From contig JABVXV010000129.1 in NCBI GenBank assembly GCA_013365325.1, positions 62,001 through 126,000 on the forward strand: a DNA stretch of 64,000 nt. The letters run 5' to 3'. This document shows positions 1-11,345 of this stretch, in pieces. How positions within the stretch are numbered: position 1 is the stretch's first letter; every line of letters begins with the position of its first letter. The notes beneath the pieces are model-generated. The model saw only the letters and a program-made list of their open reading frames with translations, was not told the DNA's origin and made no database searches. The stretch is from Dipetalonema caudispina (taxonomy: Eukaryota; Nematoda; Chromadorea; Rhabditida; Onchocercidae). The position numbers and the translations under genes were made by a program.

Positions 1-769
1 CTATTATTAAATTTGATAATTTAAGATATTATTTGGAATGAATGTCTAAAAGCTAATAATGAATGTTGGTCAGAAATTTTGTAATTGTTTTGTTTCTCTT
101 AATTTTATTCTTAGCCTATAGCTATTTAGGGGTTTTTTTTTTTTTTAAGCTTGCTTTTGGTCATTATTACCTTTTCCTTAAATTATTCCTCATCCTATTC
201 TAACTTTTAGATCACATTATTCTTTGTAAACAGGATGATTAATAAAATTCACTTGCATAGTTTTGGAATTGAAAATGTAATTTGATATTTATTCTTTAGT
301 GTTCCCAATCGTTCTTCGTATTTCAAATCATCGAAAAAAATTAGAAAAAATTTGGGAAAGAAAACGACAAGCAAATTTTCTAATTCATTTTAATTAGCAA
401 AAACTAATTCCGATTTGTTCTAGTCAAATAAATCATCATTTGAAATTTATTCCTTTCGATAGCTTTTTCCTTCAGATTTCTTTGTTTTGTTTCAAATATT
501 CAAGTCTTTTATTTAAAATTTTATATTTCTAAAGCTGAAAGATGTTTAGATGAAGTAAAATGAATTAAAATGGGAATGTGCAGCATTTTCTCCCGGCAAT
601 AAGCGATCATTTATCAATGAAATTTTTGTAAAGTTCGAATTGAAAGATTAAATTTTTTTTAATGTAAATTTGCAAGGAATTTCAAAATTAAAATGATGAA
701 GAAATTGGAAAATTATTCATTGTAATATTTCATCATTTAATCGACTAGTCAACCGGTAAACGATTTCAG
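1..769. other. AT-rich region without a firm gene
   Basis: No confident coding exon is seen here. A short candidate first exon for the downstream MSP-like gene starts at the ATG near 570 (MGMCSIFSR). It would need a GC donor to join, in phase, the acceptor at 769, so it is only a possibility. Confidence 0.3.
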
Positions 770-2749
770 GAGATACAGAAATTTAGGTAATTATGCGAGC
801 GATATCGTTAAACTCGGATCAATCATCGAAAATGTCCGTTTCAACGATCATGAAAAGCAAGCTGTAATGCTTTCAATCTTTTCTGCCTTATCATTTCTTA
901 CATTTTCCGCCCTCATCCAAATACATTTTTGCTTAACCGATGAAGTTTATTTAATAATAATACATTTCTGAAATGAACTATTTTAAAAATCCTTAAATTT
1001 TTCAAACTTTCCAATTTATTACTTCAAATTTGAATAAGAAATATGCAAAATAAAGCATTACACATATTACATATCATTTCTACTGTAAAATTTTTTACAA
1101 AACAAAAACAAAAACAAAACGAAGACTTCAAAGTTGTCTCTAATAAAAAATAAAAAATAAAAAATAAAAAATATCTCACTTAATCCTAAACAATCATAGA
1201 AAACTAATTAACTGATAATAGTAATTGCTTAAAATTAATAATTTTTAGCAATATTTTAGTAATACAGCAAAAAGTTCAACAAATAAAGATATAAATTTGG
1301 ATGATACACAAATGTCACATGCACCATTAATTACAAGTTATGTTATCAAATCACAACGACAAAAACCAAAACAGTATAGTTCTTTCAAATTTGTACAATT
1401 TATTCCTTCCTTCTTTTTTAACTCAGAAATTTGGAAGTATATTGGCATGGTAATTTAAAATGATCAGTAATCAATCAATTATCGATGATTAAAATGAAAA
1501 AAAAAGAATTGATATCAAAGTATAGAATATAAATTATTTTGTTAACAAATCTAATTTAAGCTATAATTCATTTTTCATTGCCAACAGATAAAAATTCCTC
1601 TGTTTAAAGTATTTTCAGTGTAAAATCAACTCAATTATAAACAAGAATAACTTGCCCTGTTCAACCGTTCAAATGGAATTAATTATGGAAAAAGATTGCT
1701 AAAATTGAAATTATGAAAATTTTAAATTAAATTTAACAAAAGATATCATCTTTTTTTTTTTTTTTTTAAATGAGTTAAATGTAACATTGAACTGTAGAGC
1801 AGTAGCAATCTATTTTACACCGATGAAACAACGACCGGAAACGGCATTAACCGAAATGCAACTATGTAATGATGCTGATGTACCACTTTTATTCAAGCTT
1901 TGTTCCGATACAACTTCCAGTATTACGGTAATCAAAAAGGCTGATAAATTTTACTAATTTGATTTAATTTTTGGAATTAGATTGATAAAATTGCTTCAAT
2001 TTCGTATGCAAATTAGTTACGAATCTTTTCTCTCTAATAGGCTGCACCAGCTGGAAGTGGTTGTATTCCGCCACGTGCTGAGCAACGTTGTTTTCTAACA
2101 TGGCGACGATCAAAGCAACAGCAAATTCAAGAAGATATAAAAACACCAAAATTGATACTTATTACAAATTTTGTTGAACAGGAAATCGATAACAATCAAA
2201 CGGTGGTAACCAAATTAATAGGTAATAAAATAATTTATGAGGGGTAATAAAAAAAAAAAAAAATTTAAAAACAAGTGATTATAACCATTTACACAAATAC
2301 ATATTATAATATATTTGAGTAAACTTACCTATCTTTTGAGTATATTGACTTAATGCAATACTTAGAATTTCTAATTATCTGAAATTTCATTTTTTTTCTT
2401 TTTTATCACTTTTTTTTTCTTATAGTGGAATAATTTGATAAGACTGAATTTTTATTACTAAAATTATCGTGAAAACATTATCAATTTATCATTCTTGTAT
2501 TCTACTGATAATCATCTTTTCATTCTAACATTAAAATATTGATATTGTTATTTAGAATAATTTTTTCACAGTATACTATTACATTTGATAATTAAAAATT
2601 ACAGCACGGATACATTCAGAAGGTGAAAAATTAGATGGGAAAATACCTTTAATGAAATTCATATTTGAAAGAAAAGAAGTAATTTCATCTCCTGAAACGT
2701 TAAATTTTCGTACGAACAATAATACTATTCCGTAGGTTTATCTCTTTCC

Positions 2750-2786
<37 letters not shown>

Positions 2787-3321
2787 TAAAATAAGCACTA
2801 AATAATACCAGGATACATGTGAATTTATAAACTATCAAAAATTTTAACTGTAAATTGTTTGATCATTGTATAATTTTCTGAAAATTATCTGATATATTGT
2901 GACAATAATTTCTTGAAATTTAAGCAAACTTCTAATCTCTATAAATTCAAATTTTCCATTCCTTTTATTGAAAATTACACTAATCTCTGGTTAAATTAAT
3001 CTATTCATATTATTGTGATGTAACTATACTGTTAATTTCAACTGGAATGAATAATTTCTTACATTTGCAAAAAAAAAAAAAAAAAAAAAAATTTATTTCA
3101 ATTATTAAAATTTATGAATGCTTCAAATGTTTATAATAATAAACAATGAAATGTTGTAATGGAAATTATTAACTTATAGGCAATCAATTAAAATGAATTA
3201 TACTCAAGAGGAAGTATTAAAAGAATTAAATCATTTTATTCAATGGTTTCAACGACATCCTTTAGAAACTATAATGCTATTGTTATTTTCCATTGTACTA
3301 TTTGTCGCAATTTTTAATTAA
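770..3321 (+). CDS. MSP/VAP-like domain protein with C-terminal membrane anchor
   Basis: Exons read as about 770-862, 1249-1438, 1798-1927, 2041-2221, 2605-2731 and 3180-3321 (stop TAA). The last four junctions match in phase. The central part carries an MSP-type pattern: a start IYFTP, then VPLLFKLCSDTT, then a CIPPR turn and a TWRRS strand, as in the FK..TT...P..G.I.P..TW layout of major-sperm-protein domains. The last exon ends in about 20 hydrophobic residues (from ETIMLLLF to the C-terminal IFN) after a short amphipathic stretch, the layout of a tail-anchored VAP-like protein on the ER face. VAP proteins tether ER to other membranes by binding FFAT motifs; whether this one does is inference. 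Exons 1 and 2 and the junction near 1438 are the least certain, and the true start is not established. Confidence 0.5.
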
Positions 3322-3334
3322 AATTTAATAAAAT

Positions 3335-3434
3335 NNNNNNNNNNNNNNNNNNNNNNNNNNNNNNNNNNNNNNNNNNNNNNNNNNNNNNNNNNNNNNNNNN
3401 NNNNNNNNNNNNNNNNNNNNNNNNNNNNNNNNNN
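3335..3434. other. Assembly gap (100 Ns)
   Basis: Exactly 100 unknown bases, the usual placeholder for a gap of unknown length. It begins 14 bases after the stop codon of the MSP-like gene, so the true distance to the next gene is unknown. Confidence 0.99.
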
Positions 3435-4167
3435 CAAATTTATCTAATACATTAAAGTATTTAATTAAAATACAAATTAATAAATGAACATTTTATTTCT
3501 ATATTTTTAAATCATTTCCAAAAAATACTAACAACATTTATTTTATCACATTTTTGAAGTAAAATATAATCCTCAATGAATTTTAAAAATCTATTTGTTA
3601 ATACTTAACGATGTTTACTACATTAAAGGTCATATTTTCTAACTTTTACCTAAATAAAGGTCATATTTCATAATTTTTGCCTAATTTCTTCATCAACATT
3701 CAATTCCCGAACTGTAATTCATTTCGGCATAAAATAAATGTTTATTTTTGAATGTTTACATAAATCATCTTCAAACGCTATCATTTCCGTAATTATAACT
3801 CATAATTATAGGAATTTAATAAATTACAAACTAATCCTTCCGGAAATAATATAATAATCATTTTGATTAACTTTCCGGTTAATTTTTATGCCTAATATAA
3901 ATGAGATATGATATTCTTTCATTATATTTGATATGAATCAATACGTTATTTCACATTTAATTCAATGATCACAAGTAGATTCCTTTACTTTGTAACAATT
4001 AGGTAACGTCAAAAAAGGTCAGAGAAATATCACGTGCTAAGTGAAGCTTACAATTATTAACACGTACGTACTACCATCGTTTACCAGTACAGTCTTTCAA
4101 TATTTATCGTAACGAAACGATTGGTATTTGACGGTTTGTCATCATTTGTTTCAATGAACTCTTAGAT
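3435..4167. other. Intergenic, no gene seen
   Basis: AT-rich sequence between the assembly gap and the 28-bp minisatellite. It is the likely 5' flank of the first RING-CH gene. No supported open frame, RNA gene or clear motif was found. Confidence 0.5.
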
Positions 4168-4398
4168 GGAATCTCGGTTGTTCCGGAATTGTTTATGGAA
4201 TCCCGGTTGTTCCTGATTATTTGTAGGGTCCCGGTTGTTGCTGATTATTTGTCGGATCGCGGTTGTTCCTGGTTATTTATGAAATCCCGGTTGTCCCTGA
4301 TTATTTATAGAATCCTGGTTGTTCCGGATTATTTATGGAATCTTGGTTGTTCCTGATTATTTGTAGGATCCCGGTTGTTCCTGATTATTTATGGAATT
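4168..4398. repeat. 28-bp minisatellite, about 8 copies
   Basis: Tandem copies of a unit reading GGAATCCCGGTTGTTCC followed by TGATTATTTAT. Copies differ at a few positions (for example TCTCGG, TCGCGG, TCTTGG) and one early copy is about a base longer. It is GC-richer than its surroundings and lies about 250 bp upstream of the likely 5' end of the first RING-CH gene. Confidence 0.92.
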
Positions 4399-4643
4399 CC
4401 ATTAAAGAAAAAGAATCATTTTTGTGATGTTTCTTTATAGATTACGGCAGCAGTTCCAAATATTTAGTAATCGATTAGAATAATTAAGTGAAAATAGTTT
4501 TACGTTTTACGTAGAAAAGAGGTTAACGGGTAAAGGTTATGGAGAGATTGTGTGAGAGAAAATTGCGTAAATGTTTCAGATTATACAACATCAATTGCTC
4601 TTTGGTAATTTCGAAGTTTTTTTTGCAGGATTTGGTTAACAGT

Positions 4644-5708
4644 ATGGAGGAAGAAATGAATGCCACAGTATCATCGTGTATTAATAGCAGTAGTAATAGT
4701 AATCTTAGTAACACTAGTGATAGTAAAGTATCATATTTGTCAAATATACAAAGCAATATAACAATTCTTTCCGGTATATTCCCATTTCCATCACAGATTA
4801 CGTCATCATCATTCAGTAATATCATAACTGATCGCTCCAAGGTATGTATTTGAAAATTTACGACACAAATAATACTCTGATATTATCCTTAGTATCAAGA
4901 TTATGTCAGTAATAATAATTCAAATAAATTGAAAGTTCAAATCTAAAGGTCTTCCCGAATATTTTTGATAGATGATTAATGTTAATATTTAGGTTTGCCG
5001 ATATTGCTTGTCAGATGATGATATCAGTGAATGGTTAGCACCATGTAAATGTATCGGAACGATGAAATGGGTCCATCTGAGCTGTTTTGAGCAATGGCTT
5101 TCCTTTGCGCCGTACACTATGAAATATAGTTGTGCTATATGCAAGTAAACGTTTATCTTTTTGATTATTTAATCTAATCAAATTTACATTAATAATTCAT
5201 TAATGTTTAGTAATGTGATGGTCGTCATGCATTGCCTTCTTGTTGTTGTTAAGAATGTAGAATTCTGATTCTCGACACCATGTAGTTTGAGATTATGTGG
5301 ACAATATTATTGATGAGACACCTTGACTAGCGAGCTATGTTATGTTTTATTGTTTTTATGAAGATTTGCTTTCTTATTCAGAGCTTAGCGAATGAATAAT
5401 AAAAGAATTCCAGTTATGTGTATCGGCGTCAATGGAGATTAAAACCTTACAAACATTGGCATTGGCCTCAGTTCCGTTTGCGGGTAACCGATCTCTTCGG
5501 AATATACTTCGATATAACTCTAACTTATCGCATATGTCGCTACTTTCCACGTTGTTTGGATAATAGGGTTACGTTCTTTCTGTATGCTAGCTATGTTTTG
5601 ATTTGGAAGCTAGTCGTTTTCAGTAAATTGAGACTGAACTTTTATTCAAATATTATATATGATATTGTTACATCGATATGCTCTTCAACGGTGCTAGATG
5701 CCTTGTAA
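4644..5708 (+). CDS. RING-CH (MARCH-like) E3 ubiquitin ligase, copy 1
   Basis: Exons 4644-4841, 4993-5144 and 5414-5708 give about 214 aa with matching phases. Exon 2 encodes a RING-CH (RINGv, C4HC3) finger: CRYC, then CKC, then the H and C of VHLSC, then CAIC. This finger recruits an E2 and marks MARCH-type membrane ubiquitin ligases. Exon 3 has a basic, Trp-rich start (YRRQWRLKPYKHW) and two weakly hydrophobic stretches that could be membrane segments. A strong acceptor (TTTTTTGCAG) ends at 4628, so I start at ATG 4644; an in-frame ATG also exists at 4539 and would add 35 residues from what may be outron. The region before the finger is Ser/Asn-rich and probably disordered. Substrate unknown. 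Confidence 0.8.
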
Positions 5709-6888
5709 TCGTTTTTTTTTTTTGTTGCTTTCTGTATGTATATCGTGATACATTTCCGATAACTTTTAGGAGATACGAATTTGAATCTAACCATTTTTGC
5801 TGCTATTGAAATAAGTTAGCTCCGAATTCAAGTAGCAGTTTCATAGATTCTTATTTCCACTGATCCGGTGATTCTCATCTTTATTGGTCCAGTCATTTTA
5901 CTCATTTTAAATTGTCTTTCAAATTTTGTTATTATTAACTGAAGTCTTTCGAATGCCTATTGTATAAAAGTCGTAACATATTATATACATTAATTACGTC
6001 TTTCTACGTCTTCATAGTTAATATTTCGAAATCATTCAGTGTATGGAAAATCATTGTGGATATTATTCCAATTGTTCAAGAAAGAAAGAAGAATGGATAT
6101 CCTTTATTTAAGGAAAATATCTCTGTCTTCCCACTATCACTTTACTTTTCTTACTGTTTTAGTGATGGGAAGGTTGCCTTCAATGCTTTTTGTGCGGGTT
6201 CAATCGCCTTGTTAAAAGAGATCATGCAATGCTTCCACGTAGTAACTTCTGAATAACATTCTTGCCAACAAAAAAAACAAGTCCTTGAGTTCATTTAGCT
6301 ATTCACTAATTTTTTACTTGCATTAAAAGTGTACACCGTTCACTTCCAAATGAGGAATGAACAAAAAAGACTTAAAATATATTGTACCATTTATGACAAA
6401 TCGTTTTTACTATATTAAATTATCTTATGAGTTGAATAACTTTCATGTATTCGACACAGAATATTAATTAAAAGGATATTAATTATTGCTTTAATTTGAA
6501 ATTCCAAAAACTATTTATCTTTTGTCTTTGTACTTCCTTGACGCATCGATACGTGTATTATGTGTGCATTGTTTGATGCTGATGTTTTTTTTTTTTTGAT
6601 AAATCACTGAATTTTATATGGTTATTTCGGCCGAGCATAAAACAAAAGTCATTTTCTGTATAAAATATTCTTGCATATTTACTTTGACAATCTTTCAGGT
6701 TTGATTAGGCTGAGAGGTATGATGAATCTGTTGCCTCGATATTCCCTTTTTTTGATGTTTAAGCTGTCAGATAATTTGAGCTTAACAGAAGAAGAAGCAT
6801 TTTCTTGGTACTTTATGGTTTGGTTTAAATTATTTGAAAATTTAGCTTACAATTAAACATTTTTACTTATTTGTTTGGAATATTCCAG
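5709..6888. other. Spacer between the two RING-CH genes
   Basis: Contains open frames at 5960-6256 and 6671-6856, but neither has splice support, domain signals or similarity to its neighbours that I can see. A possible trans-splice acceptor ends at 6889, just before the second gene. Confidence 0.4.
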
Positions 6889-6920
6889 TTCCGATTGATG
6901 AGTGACTCAAGGAAATAATT

Positions 6921-7869
6921 ATGCGCTTTGAAAATATGAAAACCGACAATTGGAAGATATCTAAATCATTCGATAATGGATCCAATGGTGGAGATCAATT
7001 TTCACGAACAAACATGAAGGTTGCATTAATGATTATTTCGTTGTTTCACATTATTTATTACAAAGAAATACGAAATACTAATATTGGAGATAACAATGCT
7101 TTTTTATAGATTTGCAGATTTTGTTATGTAGAAGGATCGGGTGAAATTGATTGGCTTAGACCTTGTAAATGTTCTGGCTCAATGTTATGGGTTCATAAGC
7201 AGTGCTTTAATTCTTGGTTAGGAAAAGCTTCTGGAAGAAGCAGAATACAGTGTCAGATATGCAGGTAAGATAGTTTTCAATGTAAATTTGAGAAATCTTG
7301 CCGTTATCCGAACGAAATTGTTACATTAAAATAAAAAATATTGGGAGAGTTTGGTGTGTTATCAAGAAAAGCACACTTCAGTTGACAGATAACCTTCTGG
7401 AATTGCATTAGATTTCTACGGCTTATAAGACTACTTATCTCATAAAAAACTGCAATACTTCCAATGGATGTTAGCTTATCAATGACAATATTATAATTAC
7501 AGATCTTATTCTAATATCTATTGCCTTCTGGTGATCTCTGAAACTATTTCAGCAGATTTCTGTTTTCCTTGGTGGTACTTATCAAAATCTTATTACAGAT
7601 TCAGGTATAGGAAAGTGTTGCTTCTCAAGCCCTGGAAAGAATGGTGTCTCCCGGCTTTACATCTGTCATTTGTCGATCTGTTGGAATTGCTATTTGACGC
7701 TTTCATTTTATACCGAATGAAATTTGTTCATACTATAAATAGACCAACCTCAGTGGTGATTAGAATTCTCCGAACTTCCTATATTTTTCATCGATTTGGT
7801 TTTTATGTGCGAGCTTTCTCAGCTGTTGCATCTTCTTTTTTCAGTGTTATCATTGTTGATGCTGTTTGA
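6921..7869 (+). CDS. RING-CH (MARCH-like) E3 ubiquitin ligase, copy 2
   Basis: Exons 6921-7019, 7110-7264 and 7599-7869 give about 174 aa in phase. The RING-CH finger is complete: CRFC, CKC, the H and C of VHKQC, and CQIC. Exon 3 opens with YRKVLLLKPWKEW, matching the YRRQWRLKPYKHW start of the upstream copy. Introns fall at the same places and phases as in copy 1, so this is a tandem duplicate that has diverged strongly outside the finger and has a shorter N-terminus. A short upstream frame (MSDSRK) sits between the likely trans-splice acceptor at 6889 and the chosen ATG. The exon 1 donor (AAG/GTTGCA) is weak. Membrane-linked ubiquitin ligase activity is inferred from the family. Confidence 0.78.
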
Positions 7870-9417
7870 TTGAGCTTAGATTAATTTATTTTTTTTTAAC
7901 AGGGATGTTTCAGAAACATGGTGTATCTAAACTTTACTTTTATATACTAGGTGGTATGTTATATACATGTCTATTTTTTTACGGGTTACTGAAGAAATCC
8001 ATAAGTAAAGTAATTTGAAATCAAAGGACCTAATCGAGCAATATCGATATAGATTATGCTGAGAACGCCGTTGATGATGTTTTTGAGAACCAGAATGAAA
8101 ACTGAAGTCAACAGTTCGAATATTAAGATGATAGATCGCAACTATTTTCATCAAGGAAAAGATATTATCCCAGAATTGATAGGGTAACTGTAGTTACCGG
8201 TATACAAATAGTGTCAAAATTGATAGGATAATTGTAGTTTCCGTATAAAAAGTATGAACAGTTTCGTATATAAAAAAGAAATAAATTCGTAAGAAAATAA
8301 GAAAAATATATAAATTAATGACATGTAATTAATAATGTCGCAAACGCACTTTAACCGGTGGAAGATTTGATTTTCAACATTTTAAATATCACTTTGAAAT
8401 CCACTTGTTTTATATAAAAGTATGCTTGTGATTTATAAGACCAAAGTTTTGTTAATTGTAGAAATGACTTACTTACATGAAATTGTTTCAAGATGTAATA
8501 ATTTTAATCGTGCTTGTTTTGTTTAGACTTTAAAAATTGCTATTCTAACGTGAATGACTAAAACGACTATCTCTTATTCAATTAAAATGTTACCATCTGC
8601 TTTATTTGATCAAATATATTACAGTGTAATTATCTTAAAACAATTAAAATTATTATTCAATATTTTTTCTAACTCATTAATATATGAATCATTTTTGTTC
8701 GTCAATAATTATGCTAATTATTATAATGTACTTTTGTATTTATAATTCCTATCAATTTTCTTACATTGTTCCTTTTATTTTTTATTTGTTTGTTCTCATA
8801 TTTTAAGAGAAAAAAAAAAAATGAAGGAAAATTCACAATTCACATATTGTATATGTGATGTAATTTCTAACAATATGAAAAAAAAAGAAAAAAAAAAAAA
8901 GGAAAACTATTGTAGTACTTTTGTGTATATACGTTATCGTTATCAGTACTTGAGTGTATTAATTATTCATTGATTAAATAGCTAGTAGAATTAAAAATAA
9001 TCATTTGTTGGCAATAAATATTTTCATTTTTAAGCAAATAATTTAATTTGAGAAATGTAGCATATTTTAGACTCATGCATAGATCTCATTGATCATTGCA
9101 ATAGCTAGAAAATTATTCCCCTTAGTTTGATTTAATTTTGATGAAATTTTTCTTTATCATAAGAATTATCATATGAAAAATGATGATAAGTAATGAATAG
9201 GATTAGAATATTGTGAAAATATTATTTGAAAATTATTTCAGAAATAATATATGGATGTAATTAGACAAGAAGGCTTTATTTAGAATTAAAATATTGCAAT
9301 CCTATATGTAATTTATTAGCAGTGATTATATCTTACCAAAATATAAAAATACTACAAACTATTTCGATTATTAAAGTATTTGTTTTTTTTTTTTCTTTTT
9401 TTTTTTTTTCATTTTAG
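7870..9417. other. Intergenic, no gene seen
   Basis: AT-rich spacer between the second RING-CH gene and SMIM15. The frame at 8554-8745 is low-complexity and lacks splice or domain support. T-runs occur just before the SMIM15 start. Confidence 0.5.
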
Positions 9418-9887
9418 ATGTTGGATAATTTGAAGGATTATTTTATGCAACGATTAGTATTATTAGCATTATGGGCAACCGATGATCCTGGTTCATTTTT
9501 TATGACATTATTGTTGTGCATTACACCATTTTTGCTACTTACTATTATCCTTTCATGGAAACTTCGTAAGGTAATCAAAGTAAGTTTTTATTCCATATAA
9601 AATATGCATTAAACAAACTGAAAAATAAGTATTATCTTGGAAGTATTGTTATGAATTATAAAAAAAAAAAAAACTGAAAAGTTTGAAATCATTAAATTTT
9701 ATGGTTAAGTTTTTTTTTTTTTTTTTATCAAAGCTATCCTAGAATTCAGAAGCATCAGTAACAAATCCTTAAATAATTGTAAAAGAAGAGAAGATAATTC
9801 TTTCATTCATTTTTGAATAAATTTTAGAAAGAGAAGAGACGTGAGAAGTTACAAAAAAGCAATAAACGACGTAAGAAGAAAGAATAA
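9418..9887 (+). CDS. SMIM15: Small integral membrane protein 15
   Basis: Exons 9418-9579 and 9828-9887 give 73 aa, the usual size of SMIM15. It starts with an acidic-aromatic stretch, has DDPGSFFMTLLL (family: KDPYGFLTTVIL), one membrane segment ending in LSWKLRK (family: LSWKLAK), then a very basic tail rich in Lys/Arg that forms the cytosolic end. The function of SMIM15 is not known. The intron has a clean GTAAGT donor and TTTTAG acceptor. The ATG follows an acceptor (TTTTAG) with no base between, so either the spliced leader joins directly to ATG or a 5' exon has been missed. A TTTA microsatellite begins at the stop codon. Confidence 0.88.

Positions 9888-9920
<33 letters not shown>
9884..9920. 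repeat. (TTTA)n microsatellite
   Basis: About eight copies of TTTA directly after the SMIM15 stop codon, in its 3' untranslated region. Confidence 0.9.
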
Positions 9921-10527
9921 ACTCCCTTGTTTGTGCATATTCTATGAGCAAGAAGTTATAAAAAAATGAGAAGTTATCATTTTGAGTTTGATATTTTGAT
10001 ATCAAATTTGCTACTTTTTTTTTTTTTTTTTTTCAATTTATCCATGGATATTTCAGACAAAATGTTCGACATATAGCTAAGATTGAATTGACATACTTTA
10101 TGATTTAACTATTACATATTCCTAAATGATTTTTTGGCTGCTATCACGGGAAAATTCTTCCGAAAATAGCCAGAAAAAAAAAAAAAAAAAACTACGCTTT
10201 AAGAACGAAATAAGCTCTGTTTCACATTTAAAAAAGAACTATAAAAATACTTAGACTGATTGCAAGAATTTTTGAGGCCTTAATAGTAATCCTAAAGATC
10301 TTGTAGAAGGTTCATTTATCCAGCAATGAAATGATTTCCAATCACCTAAAATAATTTTATAAACCAATACAGTAATTCTTCTCATCAAATTTTCATCTAA
10401 AAAGTAATTCTAATCCCAACATTTGAGTTATTTCTAATACCAATCTATCCCTTATAATTTAGTAGGAAGCATTAAAGTATAAAACATCCAAATATGCATA
10501 CTTAATTTTGACAGATCATCATTTTTC
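9921..10527. other. Intergenic between convergent genes
   Basis: Space between the 3' ends of SMIM15 (+) and the GDSL gene (-). It holds poly-T and poly-A runs only; nothing else supported. Confidence 0.5.
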
Positions 10528-11314
10528 TTATAAATCTTCCAAAAATTTCACCAATTTTTGGGCAATTTTGTGATGTACCAATGTTGATGGGTACCATTGA
10601 TTGTGATAAGCATAATCGAATACTTTAAGTGATCTGAAATTATCAATATTTAAATGATAATTGTAAATGACATTTGTTGAATGGTTAGGAACGGATGATA
10701 CAGTGTAAAATTCCTTTGTTTATGCTTATCATTGACGTCAAATTCTTACAAGTGAACATTTATTCCTTTTATTATAGATTAATAATTTGAAAAGAACTAA
10801 ATTGAGAAATCCCTTCACGTACGTCATATTATTTTGTTGATACGTGAATGGTTCATATGTATTCATTCCTCGTACGGCATCAATGATAGCTGTATTCAAA
10901 TCGAATAGTCGAACTTGTCGATTTTCGTCTCCTTCGGTTGTTATCAATCTTCCAAGTTTCTGAAATAAGAAATAATTCAAACATTTGAAACTTTTTTAAC
11001 TTTATGTTAAAATTTAGATCAAGATTCACGTCAAAGTCTCATACATTTGCCATCAATGCTATAACTTTTACAGAACTTTAAATGCATTAATAAAATGTCA
11101 ACATTTGAAGTGTACACTGTTAATACTTATTAGCATACCGAATTGATACGTGAAACTACCGAAGATATATCCAAATTATCATTTCCATTTGAGGTAAACA
11201 TTGCATAACCTGGTGCCTCATATGGGTCAACCAAATTCATAATTATTATAATACCTAAAAGATTTACAATCTAAAAATTAGCACTGATAAAAAAAGAAAT
11301 AAAATATTCTCTTC

Positions 11315-11345
<31 letters not shown>

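Noticed and set aside
5960..6256. 98-codon frame between the RING-CH genes
   Set aside because: No splice context, no domain, no likeness to the flanking genes; probably chance.
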